Source: Stutzerimonas stutzeri (GTDB lineage Bacteria > Pseudomonadota > Gammaproteobacteria > Pseudomonadales > Pseudomonadaceae). From it: a DNA stretch of 64,000 nucleotides. The stretch spans positions 434,001-498,000 of the forward strand of contig NZ_POUT01000002.1 in the NCBI RefSeq assembly GCF_002890915.1. The letters are read 5' to 3'. Below are positions 1 through 9,721 of the stretch, piece after piece. Both the position numbers and the translations under genes were made by a program. Within the stretch, counting starts at the first letter, position 1, and every line of letters begins with the position of its first letter. The notes beneath the pieces are model-generated. The model was not told the DNA's origin and made no database searches. It worked only from the letters and a program-made list of their open reading frames with translations.

Positions 1-169
1 TGCTCTGGCCGTCGCCCTTGCCGGCCAGGGCGAGCATGACCACCAGCATCACCAGCAGCAGGGTGAGCATGTCGAGATAGGTCAGCAGCCAGGCTTCCTG
101 TTCCTCTTCCTGGCGCGGTTCGATATGCCACTTGGCGAAGTGGCCGCCCTGCGACGCCTGGCCGTTCAT
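1..169 (-). CDS. MotB-like flagellar stator/OmpA-family protein, N-terminal fragment
   Basis: This is the first 56 codons of a gene that runs off the left edge of the window. It starts with an ATG one base after the stop of the MotA-like gene. The visible protein has a short charged N-terminus (KWHIEPRQEEEQEA) followed by one hydrophobic helix, WLLTYLDMLTLLLVMLVVML. That is the layout of MotB/PomB proteins, whose single membrane helix carries the ion-binding aspartate just after a W-x-x-x-Y motif. The OmpA-like peptidoglycan-binding domain would lie outside the window. The two genes are certainly co-transcribed. No flagellar genes are adjacent, so this may be a secondary stator or a stator-like energy transducer. 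Confidence 0.8.
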   Translation of the reverse strand, partial: MNGQASQGGHFAKWHIEPRQEEEQEAWLLTYLDMLTLLLVMLVVMLALAGKGDGQS

Positions 170-170
170 C

Positions 171-983
171 TCAGGCGTCCTGCGGCTTGATGCGCTGCGC
201 GGCGCCGTTGCTGCCGTCGCGGATCTCGTCATCGTGGTGGGCGATGAAGGACTTCAGCGTCTCGCGCATGTACGCCGGGCTGCGGCGGTTGCACATCATC
301 GAGATGCCCTGCATCACCAGATTCATCAGCGCGACGCGCTGTTCGGTGCGGCGCTCGAGTTTCACCGCCACGGGCTTGAGGATCAGGTTGGCCAGCAGCA
401 CGCCGTAGAAGGTGGTCATCAGGGCCACGGCGAGGCTGCGGCCGATCAGCTCCATGTCACCGCTGCCGAGCATGAACATCAGGTTGATCAGCCCGACCAG
501 GGTGCCGATCATGCCGAACGCCGGGGCATAGCTGGCCATGGCGCGGAACAGTTGCGCTTCGGCGTTCTCCCGCGCGCGCAGCCGGGCGATGCGCCATTGC
601 AGCAGGTCGAGGATGTCCTCTTCCGGGGTGTTGTCGATCACCAATTGCACCCCGGTGCGCAGGAACGGATTGCTGACCTTTTCCACTGCGCGCTCGACCG
701 CCTGAAGGTCGCCGCTGATCCACAGCCGGGAAATCTGCACCAGTTCTTCGAGGTCCTGGCGGGTGTACAGCCGCTCGTTGCGTAGCACGGTCCAGATCAG
801 CCCGAACACCCGCATGACCTCCCGCAGCGGGTAGCTGATGAACGTCGCGGCCAGGGTGCCGACCAGGACGATGCCGAGGCTGGGCAGGTCGATGAACAGT
901 GATGGATCTTCCGCGGCGAACAGCATCACGACGGTCAACAGCCCGATGCTCGCGATAATGCCGATCAGGGTTGAAGGATTCAT
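171..983 (-). CDS. MotA/PomA-like stator protein
   Basis: A 270-residue protein of the MotA/TolQ/ExbB proton-channel family. Four hydrophobic helices are visible at about residues 3-24, 31-51, 150-172 and 180-205. A cytoplasmic loop lies between helices 2 and 3 (RLYTRQDLEELVQ... NPFLRTGVQLVIDN), as in MotA. The segment APAFGMIGTLVGL before helix 3 is the conserved proline/glycine motif of the family. Together with the MotB-like partner one base downstream it should form an ion-driven stator. Length is close to MotA (about 280) and PomA/MotC (about 250). Which motor or envelope machine it serves cannot be told from this window. Confidence 0.85.
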   Translation of the reverse strand: MNPSTLIGIIASIGLLTVVMLFAAEDPSLFIDLPSLGIVLVGTLAATFISYPLREVMRVFGLIWTVLRNERLYTRQDLEELVQISRLWISGDLQAVERAVEKVSNPFLRTGVQLVIDNTPEEDILDLLQWRIARLRARENAEAQLFRAMASYAPAFGMIGTLVGLINLMFMLGSGDMELIGRSLAVALMTTFYGVLLANLILKPVAVKLERRTEQRVALMNLVMQGISMMCNRRSPAYMRETLKSFIAHHDDEIRDGSNGAAQRIKPQDA

Positions 984-1097
984 CGAAACTCCGTTTCATG
1001 GCGATGCTTGGAAGCGCGCGATGATAGCACCTGGCTATCGCGCCCGGCAGCCATCGACGGGAAGACCCGAAGCGGGCGTGCTGCCCGCCGCCCTCGC

Positions 1098-2279
<1,182 letters not shown>

Positions 2280-2357
2280 TCAACCTTGTGCCCGCCCAGC
2301 AAATACACTGCAATCATCTTGCCGCTTTTCGAGCACGAGCGTGTTCTCAACCGATGG

Positions 2358-2385
2358 TTGTAAGTTGCTGATAAGCCGGTACAAT
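2358..2385 (+). promoter_or_regulatory. Sigma-70 promoter for the SRP RNA
   Basis: TTGTAA (2358-2363), a 16-base spacer and TACAAT (2380-2385) lie just upstream of the 4.5S RNA. Initiation about seven bases on would give a precursor with roughly 25 extra 5' bases, consistent with 4.5S RNA being processed from a precursor. The rest of the 330-base gap between the renalase gene and the RNA shows nothing recognisable. Confidence 0.6.
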
Positions 2386-2416
2386 GGCGCCGCTCGCCAC
2401 CAGGCGGGTTTGTTAT

Positions 2417-2530
2417 GGTGGGCCCTGCCGGTCCCCCCGCAACGATCAGCCGTGAACCCGGTCAGGCCCGGAAGGGAGCAGCCGCAGCGGTGACATTGTG
2501 TGCCGGGGTGTGGCTGGTAGGGTTCACCTC
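2417..2530 (+). ncRNA. ffs: 4.5S RNA of the signal recognition particle
   Basis: The apical region contains the invariant SRP core, GGTCAGGCCCGGAAGGGAGC on one side and GTGTGCCGGGGTG on the other, which fold as the symmetric and asymmetric internal loops that bind the Ffh M domain. The ends pair as a long stem (GGTGGGCCCTGCC with GGTAGGGTTCACC). Length of about 114 nt equals the E. coli RNA. Bases 2411-2416 and 2531-2536 (GTTATGG/CCATAAC) extend the same stem, and a T-rich run follows, so the extended hairpin probably helps terminate transcription. With Ffh this RNA targets membrane proteins to the Sec translocon. Confidence 0.95.
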
Positions 2531-2730
2531 CATAACGACCTTCTGTTTTTCTCTCCTTTATCTTCGTTTCCGGCCGCACGGGTTCCCGACGGGGCTCCGG
2601 CGAATGCATGTGCCTGCCACGGCATGTCTGCGGCGACCGCATACCAAAAGGCCGGCCGGTAACCTGTATCCTGCGCAAGCATTCCCGCGGCCAGCAATGG
2701 CCGGGATACCTCGTTCAAGGAGCATGGGTT

Positions 2731-3870
2731 TTGTCTGTCAAAGCAAGCTGGGACATTTTCTGCGCCGTCGTGGACAACTTCGGCGACATCGGCGTGACCT
2801 GGCGTCTGGCGCGCCAGCTGGTGGCCGAGCATGGGCAACGGGTACGGCTGTGGGTGGACGACCTGGAGACCTTTGCCCGGCTTTGTCCTGCCGCCAGCGC
2901 CAATGCCGAGCAGCAGATGCATCAGGGGGTGGAGGTGCGGCGCTGGCCCAGGGAGTGGCCTGGCGCGGAGCCTGCCGACGTGGTCATCGAGGCGTTCGCC
3001 TGCGAACTGCCACGGCCTTATATAAATGCCATGGCCGCGAGCGGGCGGCGCATTCTCTGGCTCAACCTCGAATACCTCAGCGCCGAGGACTGGATCGTCG
3101 GCTGCCATGCCTTGCCCTCGCTGCAGGCCAATGGCTTGCAGAAGTATTTCTTCTTCCCCGGCTTCGAGGCGCAAACCGGCGGCCTCATCCGCGAAGCCGA
3201 TCTGTTGCTGCGCCGCGCGGCTTACCAGGGCGATGCCGCGCACCAGGCGGATTTTCTCGCCACGCTTGGCGTGGTGCGTCAGCCCGGCGCGCGCCTGCTC
3301 TCGCTGTTCGCCTACGAGAATCCGGCGGTGGCCGGTTGGCTGAATGCCCTGGCGGACGATGCCCGTGCCAACCAGTTGCTGGTGCCGGAGGGGCGGGTGC
3401 TGGGTGATGTCGCCGCCTGGTTGGACGTGCCGGCGCTGCGAGTGGGTGACCATCATCAGCGCGGCAGCCTGCAGGTGGTGGTCGTGCCGTTCATGACCCA
3501 GGACGAATACGACCTGCTGTTATGGAGCTGCGACTTCAACGCCGTACGTGGCGAGGAGTCCTTCATCCGTGCGCAGTGGGCCGGGCGGCCGCTCGTGTGG
3601 CATATCTATCCTCAGGAAGACGACGCCCACTGGGACAAGCTCGATGCTTTCCTCGACCTCTATACCCACGACCTGGCGCCTGCGGGCAATACCGCGCTGC
3701 GCGATTTCTGGCGCGCCTGGAATGCGGGGGAGGGGGCGGGCGAGGCCTGGAGGGCCTTGCTGGGCCAATATCCGGCATTGCTCGAGCATGCCGAAGCCTG
3801 GACGCACAGGCAGGTCGCCAATGGCGATCTGGCCGGAAAGCTGGTGTTTTTTTACACAGATTGGCTATGA
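2731..3870 (+). CDS. earP: EF-P arginine rhamnosyltransferase EarP
   Basis: EarP transfers rhamnose from dTDP-L-rhamnose to Arg32 of elongation factor P, which activates it for rescue of ribosomes stalled at polyproline. The 379-residue protein begins with the family signature SWDIFCAVVDNFGDIGVTWR; the two aspartates of DNFGD (residues 15 and 19) correspond to catalytic D13 and D17 of the P. putida enzyme. A C-terminal segment containing FNAVRGEESFIRAQWAGRP is the nucleotide-sugar pocket region. The TTG start is preceded by AAGGAG with 8-base spacing and puts the signature within two residues of other EarPs; no ATG fits. The substrate EF-P gene follows 45 bases downstream. Confidence 0.95.
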   Translation: MSVKASWDIFCAVVDNFGDIGVTWRLARQLVAEHGQRVRLWVDDLETFARLCPAASANAEQQMHQGVEVRRWPREWPGAEPADVVIEAFACELPRPYINAMAASGRRILWLNLEYLSAEDWIVGCHALPSLQANGLQKYFFFPGFEAQTGGLIREADLLLRRAAYQGDAAHQADFLATLGVVRQPGARLLSLFAYENPAVAGWLNALADDARANQLLVPEGRVLGDVAAWLDVPALRVGDHHQRGSLQVVVVPFMTQDEYDLLLWSCDFNAVRGEESFIRAQWAGRPLVWHIYPQEDDAHWDKLDAFLDLYTHDLAPAGNTALRDFWRAWNAGEGAGEAWRALLGQYPALLEHAEAWTHRQVANGDLAGKLVFFYTDWL

Positions 3871-3915
3871 TACGCGGCCTGTTTTTTTGTCTCACATTCC
3901 ATTTCGGATATTCGT

Positions 3916-4482
3916 ATGAAAACCGCACAAGAGTTCCGTGCCGGCCAGGTGGCCATCATCAACGGCGCACCCTGGGTCATCCAGAAAGCCGAGTTCAACA
4001 AGTCCGGCCGCAACAGTGCCGTGGTCAAGATGAAGCTGAAGAACCTGCTCAACGGTTCCGCTACCGAGACCGTGTACAAGGCCGACGACAAGCTGGAGCC
4101 GGTAATTCTCGAGCGCAAGGAAGTGACCTACTCCTACTTCGCCGACCCGCTGTACGTCTTCATGGACGACGAGTTCAACCAGTACGAAATCGAGAAGGGC
4201 GACCTCGAAGGCGTGATGACCTTCATCGAGGACGGCATGACCGACGTCTGTGAAGCCGTGTTCTACAACGACAAGGTGATCTCGGTCGAACTGCCGACCA
4301 CCATCGTTCGTGAAATCGTCTACACCGAGCCGTCCGTGCGTGGCGATACTTCCGGCAAGGTCATGAAGACCGCCCGCCTGAAGAACGGCGCCGAACTGCA
4401 GGTTTCCGCCTTCTGCGAAATTGGCGACTCGATCGAGATCGACACCCGCACCGGCGAGTACAAGTCCCGCGTCAAGGCCTGA
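3916..4482 (+). CDS. efp: Elongation factor P
   Basis: The 188-residue protein has the three-barrel EF-P layout. The tip loop [17 protein letters not shown] places an arginine at position 32, the residue that EarP rhamnosylates, rather than the lysine used with EpmA. This agrees with earP directly upstream. EF-P binds the ribosomal E site and promotes peptide-bond formation at consecutive prolines. The ATG start is 45 bases from earP, so the two are probably co-transcribed. A strong terminator follows the stop codon. Confidence 0.98.
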   Translation: MKTAQEFRAGQVAIINGAPWVIQKAEFNKSGRNSAVVKMKLKNLLNGSATETVYKADDKLEPVILERKEVTYSYFADPLYVFMDDEFNQYEIEKGDLEGVMTFIEDGMTDVCEAVFYNDKVISVELPTTIVREIVYTEPSVRGDTSGKVMKTARLKNGAELQVSAFCEIGDSIEIDTRTGEYKSRVKA

Positions 4483-4502
4483 TAGCCGTTTCGCAGACTG
4501 AC

Positions 4503-4537
4503 AAAGAAAAGCCCGGCCTAATGCCGGGCTTTTCTTT
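4503..4537 (+). terminator. Rho-independent terminator after efp
   Basis: A perfect 15-bp inverted repeat (AAAGAAAAGCCCGGC / GCCGGGCTTTTCTTT) with a 5-base loop. It ends in a T-rich arm 20 bases after the efp stop. Confidence 0.9.
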
Positions 4538-4615
4538 GGTGGGTGCTCATGCTTCGCCGCTAATCCAGCGACCGCTGCCGGGGCGCTTCAGTCACTCGGT
4601 AACGGTTTGCCGGTA

Positions 4616-5152
4616 GCAGGCCCTACGGCCTGCAGTCGCCGCGGGGGCGCGCCACAGGTTTGGTGGGGCTTGCTGCTTTTGTGGGAGGCCCGACCACGGG
4701 GCGATGCTTTTGGCTTTTGAGGCAGGCCTCGCGGCCTGCTATCGCCGCGAGGGCGCGCCTCCCACAGGTTTGGTGGGGCTTGTTGCTTTTGTGGGAGGCC
4801 CGACCACGGGGCGATGCTTTTGGCTTTTGAGGCAGGCCTCGCGGCCTGCTATCGTCGCGAGGTCGCGCCTCCCACAGGTTTGGTGGGGCTCGCTGCTTTT
4901 GTGGGAGGCCCGACCACGGGGCGATGCTTTTGGCTTTTGAGGCAGGCCTCGCGGCCTGCAATCGCCGCGAGGTCGCGCCTCCCACAGGTTTGGTGGGGCT
5001 TGTTGCTTTTGTGGGAGGCCCGACCACGGGGCGATGCTTTTGGCTTTTGAGGCAGGTCTCGCGGCCTGCTATCGCCGCGGGGGCGCGCCTCCCACAGGTT
5101 TGGTGGGGCTTGCTGCTTTTGTGGGAGGCCCGACCTCGGGGCGATGCTTTTC
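4616..5152 (+). repeat. REP/BIME array A, about five 110-bp units
   Basis: The core GTGGGAGGCCCGACC recurs at 4681, 4791, 4901, 5011 and 5121, exactly 110 bp apart. Each unit holds two facing REP-like elements (GTGGGAGGCCCGACCACGGGG and, inverted, CGCCGCGAGGGCGCGCCTCC). A third palindrome GCAGGCC-TCGC-GGCCTGC lies between them, with a fixed linker. Units differ by only a few bases. Reading frames through the array are artefacts of the repeat. Confidence 0.9.
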
Positions 5153-5194
5153 AGGCCGCCCCGGCAGTGCATGTCGCACCTTGTGCCTCGGCGC

Positions 5195-6643
5195 TCAATT
5201 CACCCAGATCCAGCCGATCAGCAGGTAGCTGAGCAGGGTTACCAGCACCACACCGAACAGGTTGATGGCAAATCCTGCCTTGATCATCGACTGGATATGC
5301 ATCTGTCCGGTGCCGAAGACGATGGCGTTCGGCGGCGTCGCGACCGGCATCATGAAGGCGCAACTGGCGGCGATGGCGGCGGGAATCGCGAGCATTTCCG
5401 GAGGCAATCCCTGGGCGACGGCCAGCGCCCCCAGCAGCGGCAGAAAGGCGGCGGCGGTCGCGGTATTGGAGGTGATCTCGGTGAGGAAGGTGATCACCAG
5501 CGCCACCAGGCCGATCATCAGGATCAGCGGCAGCACGCCGAAGGCACCCAGGTTCTGCGCGATCCACTGGGCCAGGCCGGACGCGCCGATCACGCCGGCC
5601 AGCGACAGGCCACCGCCGAACAGCAGCAGCACGCCCCAGGGCGCCTTGTTGGCCTGTTCCCAATCCATCAGGAAGACCCGCTGGCGCAGGTTCACCGGAA
5701 TCAGGAACAGCGACAGCGCGGCCGCCATGGCGATGCTGGTGTCGTTCACGCCGTCGACATGGCTGGCCAGCAGCGGCTGGAAGATCCAGGCCAGTGCGGC
5801 CAGGGCGAACACCACCGCGACCATCTTCTCGGCCTTGGACATTGGCCCGAGCGCGGCCATTTCCTTTTCCAGCATGGCGCGGCTGTCGCCGCCGGACAAC
5901 GTGAAGCCGCTGCGCGTCAGCCACCACCAGATGAACAGCAGCATGCCGATGCTGACCGGCAGGCCGAGCAGCATCCACTGACCGAAGCCAATATGCACGT
6001 CGTAGTTCTCGCGCAGGAAGGCCGCCAGCAGCGCGTTGGGCGGCGTACCGATCAGCGTGGCGATACCGCCGACGCTGGCGGCGTAGGCGATGCCGAGCAG
6101 CAGGGCGACGGCGAAGCGCTCGCTTTCACGTTCGTCGCTGCCCGCCACCAGCAGGCTGATTACCGACAGGCCGATCGGCAGCATCATGATGCTGGTGGCG
6201 GTGTTGCTCACCCACATGCTGATGAAGGCGGTGGCGATCATGAATCCGGCGACCTGCCGGCTCGGTGCATTGCCCACCGCCAGCAGTGTCGCCAGGGCGA
6301 TGCGCTTGTGCAGGTTCCAGCGTTGCATCGCCAGCCCGAGCAGGAAGCCACCGAGGAACAGGAAGATCGTCGGATTGGCGTAGGGGGCGGTGGCCTTGGC
6401 CAGGGTGTCGATGCCCAGGATCGGGATCAGCAGAATCGGCAACAAGGAAGTGGCCGGGATCGGAATCGCTTCGGTCGACCACCAGACGGCCATCAGTGCC
6501 GCCATGCCGACCGTCAGCCAGGCGGTTTCCGAAAGACCGGCCGGCGGGTCGGTGAGGATGCACAACAGCAAGAGCAGTGGCCCGAGAATCAGGCCGATGG
6601 AGGCCGCCAGGGCGGCTCCTTTATTCTGTGGTGAGTCGGTCAT
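5195..6643 (-). CDS. DASS (SLC13) family sodium/anion symporter
   Basis: A 482-residue polytopic membrane protein of the divalent anion:sodium symporter family, which imports dicarboxylates, citrate or sulfate with sodium. The two diagnostic Ser-Asn-Thr motifs are present, VSNTATSIMMLP and TSNTATAAAFLPLL. They form the paired sodium and substrate sites on the two inverted repeats of the fold. WWSTEAIPIPATSLLP, MPVATPPNAIVFG and a short C-terminal hydrophobic tail also match the family. The ATG at 6643 gives the usual length. The substrate cannot be deduced. The gene is monocistronic, with a REP array beyond its stop. Confidence 0.9.
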   Translation of the reverse strand: MTDSPQNKGAALAASIGLILGPLLLLLCILTDPPAGLSETAWLTVGMAALMAVWWSTEAIPIPATSLLPILLIPILGIDTLAKATAPYANPTIFLFLGGFLLGLAMQRWNLHKRIALATLLAVGNAPSRQVAGFMIATAFISMWVSNTATSIMMLPIGLSVISLLVAGSDERESERFAVALLLGIAYAASVGGIATLIGTPPNALLAAFLRENYDVHIGFGQWMLLGLPVSIGMLLFIWWWLTRSGFTLSGGDSRAMLEKEMAALGPMSKAEKMVAVVFALAALAWIFQPLLASHVDGVNDTSIAMAAALSLFLIPVNLRQRVFLMDWEQANKAPWGVLLLFGGGLSLAGVIGASGLAQWIAQNLGAFGVLPLILMIGLVALVITFLTEITSNTATAAAFLPLLGALAVAQGLPPEMLAIPAAIAASCAFMMPVATPPNAIVFGTGQMHIQSMIKAGFAINLFGVVLVTLLSYLLIGWIWVN

Positions 6644-6874
6644 ACGGCGTGTTTTCCTCTATACCATGGCCCGGCCGCGAGAGGATGTTAGGGGCGCCGG
6701 ACCAACGCGGCGCGCATTCTAGCAGTCATTAGTTAGCTGACGAATTAATGCTGTTGCTAATTGTTAGCGCGCTATTCAAGGCCGCTTCATCGAACCGGAA
6801 TGCAAGGTTAGACAGCAGGGCCCGTCGTCGTGTCGGCCTTCTGTCGTCTGGTCTGATTGGCATGCTGGGCCCGT

Positions 6875-6906
6875 GGTGGATAAGCCGCAGGGCGGCGTTA
6901 TCCACC
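6875..6906. repeat. Inverted repeat in the DASS/aroF intergenic region
   Basis: GGTGGATAA and TTATCCACC are separated by 14 GC-rich bases. It lies just past the 3' end of the minus-strand DAHP synthase gene, so it may act as a transcript 3'-end hairpin, though no T-run follows. The surrounding stretch 6644-6928 otherwise holds only the short upstream region of the transporter gene. Confidence 0.55.
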
Positions 6907-6928
6907 CTACGAGGGGTGGCGGCGCTTT

Positions 6929-8278
6929 TCAGCTCGGTCGCAATTGCTTCAGCGTCTCGGCGATCATGAAAGCCATCTCCAGCGATTGATCGGCATTGAG
7001 CCGGGGGTCGCAATGGGTGTGGTAGCGATCGCTGAGGCTGGCTTCGGTGATCGGTCGCGAGCCGCCGATGCATTCGGTGACGTTCTGCCCGGTCATTTCG
7101 ATGTGGATGCCGCCCGGATAGCTGCCCTCGGCGCGGTGCACGTCGAAGAACTGCCGCACTTCGGCCAGTACCCGCTCGAAATCCCGCGTCTTGTAGCCGC
7201 TGGAGGCCTTCATGGTGTTGCCGTGCATCGGGTCGGAACTCCACAGCACCTGGCGGCCTTCGTTCTGCACCGCGCGCACGAGGCGCGGCAGACCGGCTTC
7301 CACCTTGTCGGCGCCCATGCGCACGATCAGGTTGAGGCGGCCCGGGTCGTTCTCCGGGTTGAGGATGTCGATCAGGCGGATCAGCTCTTCGCTGTCCATG
7401 CTCGGGCCGACCTTGACGCCGATGGGGTTGCCCACGCCGCGCAGGAATTCCACATGGGCGCCGTCCAGCTGACGGGTGCGATCGCCGATCCAGAGCATAT
7501 GCGCGGAGCAGTCGTACCAGCCGCCGCTGAGGCTGTCCTGGCGAACGAAGGCCTGTTCGTAGTTGAGCAGCAGGGCTTCATGGGCGGTGAAGAAACTGGT
7601 CTCGCGCAATTGCGGCGCGCCGTCCAGGCCGCAGGCACGCATGAAGCGCAGCGTCTCGTCGATGCGTGCGCCGAGCTGGTGGTATTTCTCGGCCAAGAGC
7701 GAATTGGCGATGAAATCCAGGTTCCACTGATGGACCTGGTGCAGGTCGGCGAAACCGCCCTGGGCGAAAGCGCGCAGCAGGTTGAGGCTGGCGGTGGACT
7801 GGTGGTAGGCCTGCAGCAGGCGCTCCGGGTCCGGCACGCGGCTTTTGCCATTGAAGTCGATGCCGTTGACGATATCGCCACGGTAGGCGGGCAGGGTCAC
7901 GCCATCGATGGTTTCGTCGCCGGCCGAGCGCGGCTTGGCGAACTGCCCGGCCATGCGCCCGACCTTCACCACCGGGCAGCCGGCGGCGAAGGTCATCACG
8001 ATGGCCATCTGCAGCAGCACCTTGAAGGTGTCGCGAATCTTGGTGGCCGAGAACTCGGCGAAGCTCTCCGCGCAGTCGCCACCCTGCAGCAGGAAGGCAC
8101 GGCCCTGGGTGACCTCGGCGAATTGCCGGCGCAGCGCACGCGCCTCCCCGGCGAAGACCAGCGGCGGCAGACCGGCGAGGGTCTTCTCGACGTGCTCGAG
8201 ATGTGCGGCGTCAGGATATTCAGGCTGTTGCTGAATCGGTTTGTCTCTCCAGCTCGCGGGGCTCCAGGCGTGGTTCAT
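6929..8278 (-). CDS. Class II 3-deoxy-D-arabino-heptulosonate 7-phosphate synthase
   Basis: DAHP synthase condenses phosphoenolpyruvate and erythrose 4-phosphate, the first step of the shikimate pathway. The 449-residue sequence is the plant-like class II type: [64 protein letters not shown] and MHGNTMKA are its conserved blocks (phosphate-binding Arg/Lys and metal-binding Cys, His, Glu). N-terminal [19 protein letters not shown] is also typical of the class. From memory, P. aeruginosa PA2843 is the counterpart. It is monocistronic and minus strand; the ATG at 8278 is the natural start. Confidence 0.95.
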   Translation of the reverse strand: MNHAWSPASWRDKPIQQQPEYPDAAHLEHVEKTLAGLPPLVFAGEARALRRQFAEVTQGRAFLLQGGDCAESFAEFSATKIRDTFKVLLQMAIVMTFAAGCPVVKVGRMAGQFAKPRSAGDETIDGVTLPAYRGDIVNGIDFNGKSRVPDPERLLQAYHQSTASLNLLRAFAQGGFADLHQVHQWNLDFIANSLLAEKYHQLGARIDETLRFMRACGLDGAPQLRETSFFTAHEALLLNYEQAFVRQDSLSGGWYDCSAHMLWIGDRTRQLDGAHVEFLRGVGNPIGVKVGPSMDSEELIRLIDILNPENDPGRLNLIVRMGADKVEAGLPRLVRAVQNEGRQVLWSSDPMHGNTMKASSGYKTRDFERVLAEVRQFFDVHRAEGSYPGGIHIEMTGQNVTECIGGSRPITEASLSDRYHTHCDPRLNADQSLEMAFMIAETLKQLRPS

Positions 8279-8413
8279 GGCCGTTCCATTTCCGAGAAAG
8301 TGCGGTGATTTTACCCGAAGCGCTCTGGCGCCGCCGATAGCGATGACCTATCGGCCTGTTAAGATGCGCCCTTGCCGGTATCGCGGAGCCGGGCCCATTT
8401 TCGGAGAGTCTTG

Positions 8414-9163
8414 ATGGAGCGAGAGGAGCAACTGCTGGCCGAGGTGCGCGACGAGTTCGGGCTGATTCGCGTCTTGCAGGTCGGCGACTACCGCTTTCTC
8501 GAATTCGGCGCGGCCGTCGAGCAGAGCTGCGTATTCACGGCCGACCCCAGCTGGCTGGAGTACGACTACACCCGCGCCATGCTGCTGGGTGGCCTCTGCC
8601 ACCCTGCGCCGGAGACGGCGTTGTTCCTCGGCCTGGGGGCGGGCAACCTGACCCAGGCCTGCCTGCGGTTCCTGCCCCTGGAGGATATCGAGGTCATCGA
8701 GCTGCGCCCGGCGGTGCCGGAGTTGGCGATGCGCTACCTGGGGCTGCAGAACGACCCGCGACTGTATATCCGCATCGGCGACGCCGCCGAACTGCTGGAG
8801 ACCGCCGAGCGTTCCGACCTGATCTTCGTCGACCTGTACAACGATGCCGGGCCGGACGCCGCCCACCTGGCCTGGAGTTTTCTCAAGCGCTGCCAGGAAA
8901 AGCTCAACCCGGGCGGCTGGCTGGTCATCAACCAGTGGGGCACCTCCGACGACAAGCCGCTGGGCGCCGCGCTGCTACGTGGGCTGTATCACCGGCATTA
9001 CTGGGAATGCCCGGTGAAGGAGGGCAACGTGGTGCTGCTGGTGCCGGCGGATCTCGAGCAGGACCTGGACGAGATCGGGTTGCGCCGGCGCGCGGAAGCG
9101 CTGGCGCCGTGCCTGGGCTATTCACTCGACTCGCTGATTGGCGCGCTGCGACCAGCCAGCTGA
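8414..9163 (+). CDS. Spermidine-synthase-fold methyltransferase-like protein
   Basis: A 249-residue protein with the Rossmann core of the spermidine synthase/SAM-methyltransferase superfamily. The glycine motif LFLGLGAGNLTQACLRFL is followed by IEVIELRPAVPELA (acidic residue for substrate ribose or amine) and LIFVDLYNDAGPDAAHL. It lacks the full polyamine-site signature and no speD-like partner is nearby, so polyamine synthesis should not be assumed; such genes are common single hypotheticals in Pseudomonas. The ATG at 8414 follows GGAG at 8403, preferred over longer in-frame options. It is divergent from the DAHP synthase gene. Confidence 0.75.
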   Translation: MEREEQLLAEVRDEFGLIRVLQVGDYRFLEFGAAVEQSCVFTADPSWLEYDYTRAMLLGGLCHPAPETALFLGLGAGNLTQACLRFLPLEDIEVIELRPAVPELAMRYLGLQNDPRLYIRIGDAAELLETAERSDLIFVDLYNDAGPDAAHLAWSFLKRCQEKLNPGGWLVINQWGTSDDKPLGAALLRGLYHRHYWECPVKEGNVVLLVPADLEQDLDEIGLRRRAEALAPCLGYSLDSLIGALRPAS

Positions 9164-9267
9164 GTGTTGCGCTCTAATGGTGCGCGTCTGCTGCCGGTTG
9201 ACTTTCATGTGTTCCGAATTGGTGCGCGCTATAAGGCCGTCGTCTATTTGATAAGGATTTGGCCGAC

Positions 9268-9590
9268 GGCAGTCCTACGGCCTGCTATCGCCGCGAGGGC
9301 GCGCCTCCCACCGGGTTTGGTGGAGTTGGTGGTTTTTGTGGGAGCCCCGCCCTCGGGCGATGCTTTTGGTCTTTTAGGCAGTCCTGTGGCCTGCAATCGC
9401 CGCGAGGGCGCGCCTCCCACGGGGTTTGGTGGAGCTGGCGGCTTTTGTGGGAGCCCCGCCCTCGGGCGATGCTTTTGGTCTTTTAGGCAGTCCTGCGGCC
9501 TGCAATCGCCGCGAGGGCGCGCCTCCCACGGGGTTTGGTGGAGCTGGTGGTTTTTGTGGGAGCCCCGCCCTCGGGGCGATGCTTTCTGTT
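9268..9590 (+). repeat. REP/BIME array B, three 109-bp units
   Basis: The core GTGGGAGCCCCGCCCTCGGG occurs at 9338, 9447 and 9556, each followed by GGCAGTCCT..GGCCTGC and an inverted REP. The variant differs from array A in core (GAGCCCCGCC, not GAGGCCCGACC) and linker (GGTTTGGTGGAGCTGGTGG), yet is nearly uniform within itself. Confidence 0.88.
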
Positions 9591-9721
9591 TTTCCCGGCA
9601 CGGACGATTTCACTGACGCGAAGGCTATTGCGCTGCGCGTGGAAATTATTGGTGCACGGCTGCTGCACTGGTCTGCTAATTGCACTTGGCCAGTATGTTT
9701 GTCGGCAGTAAGGAATCGCCC

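Noticed and set aside
3840..3915. A dedicated efp promoter (TATGAT near 3865)
   Set aside because: No acceptable -35 at the right distance; short spacing to earP makes co-transcription sufficient.
4623..5232. Open reading frames through the REP arrays (RPRGDCRPRGLPQKPKAS-like and GRPDLGAMLLAF-like proteins)
   Set aside because: They are translations of the 110-bp repeat in several frames. They have no ribosome sites, and the same reading recurs at every array.
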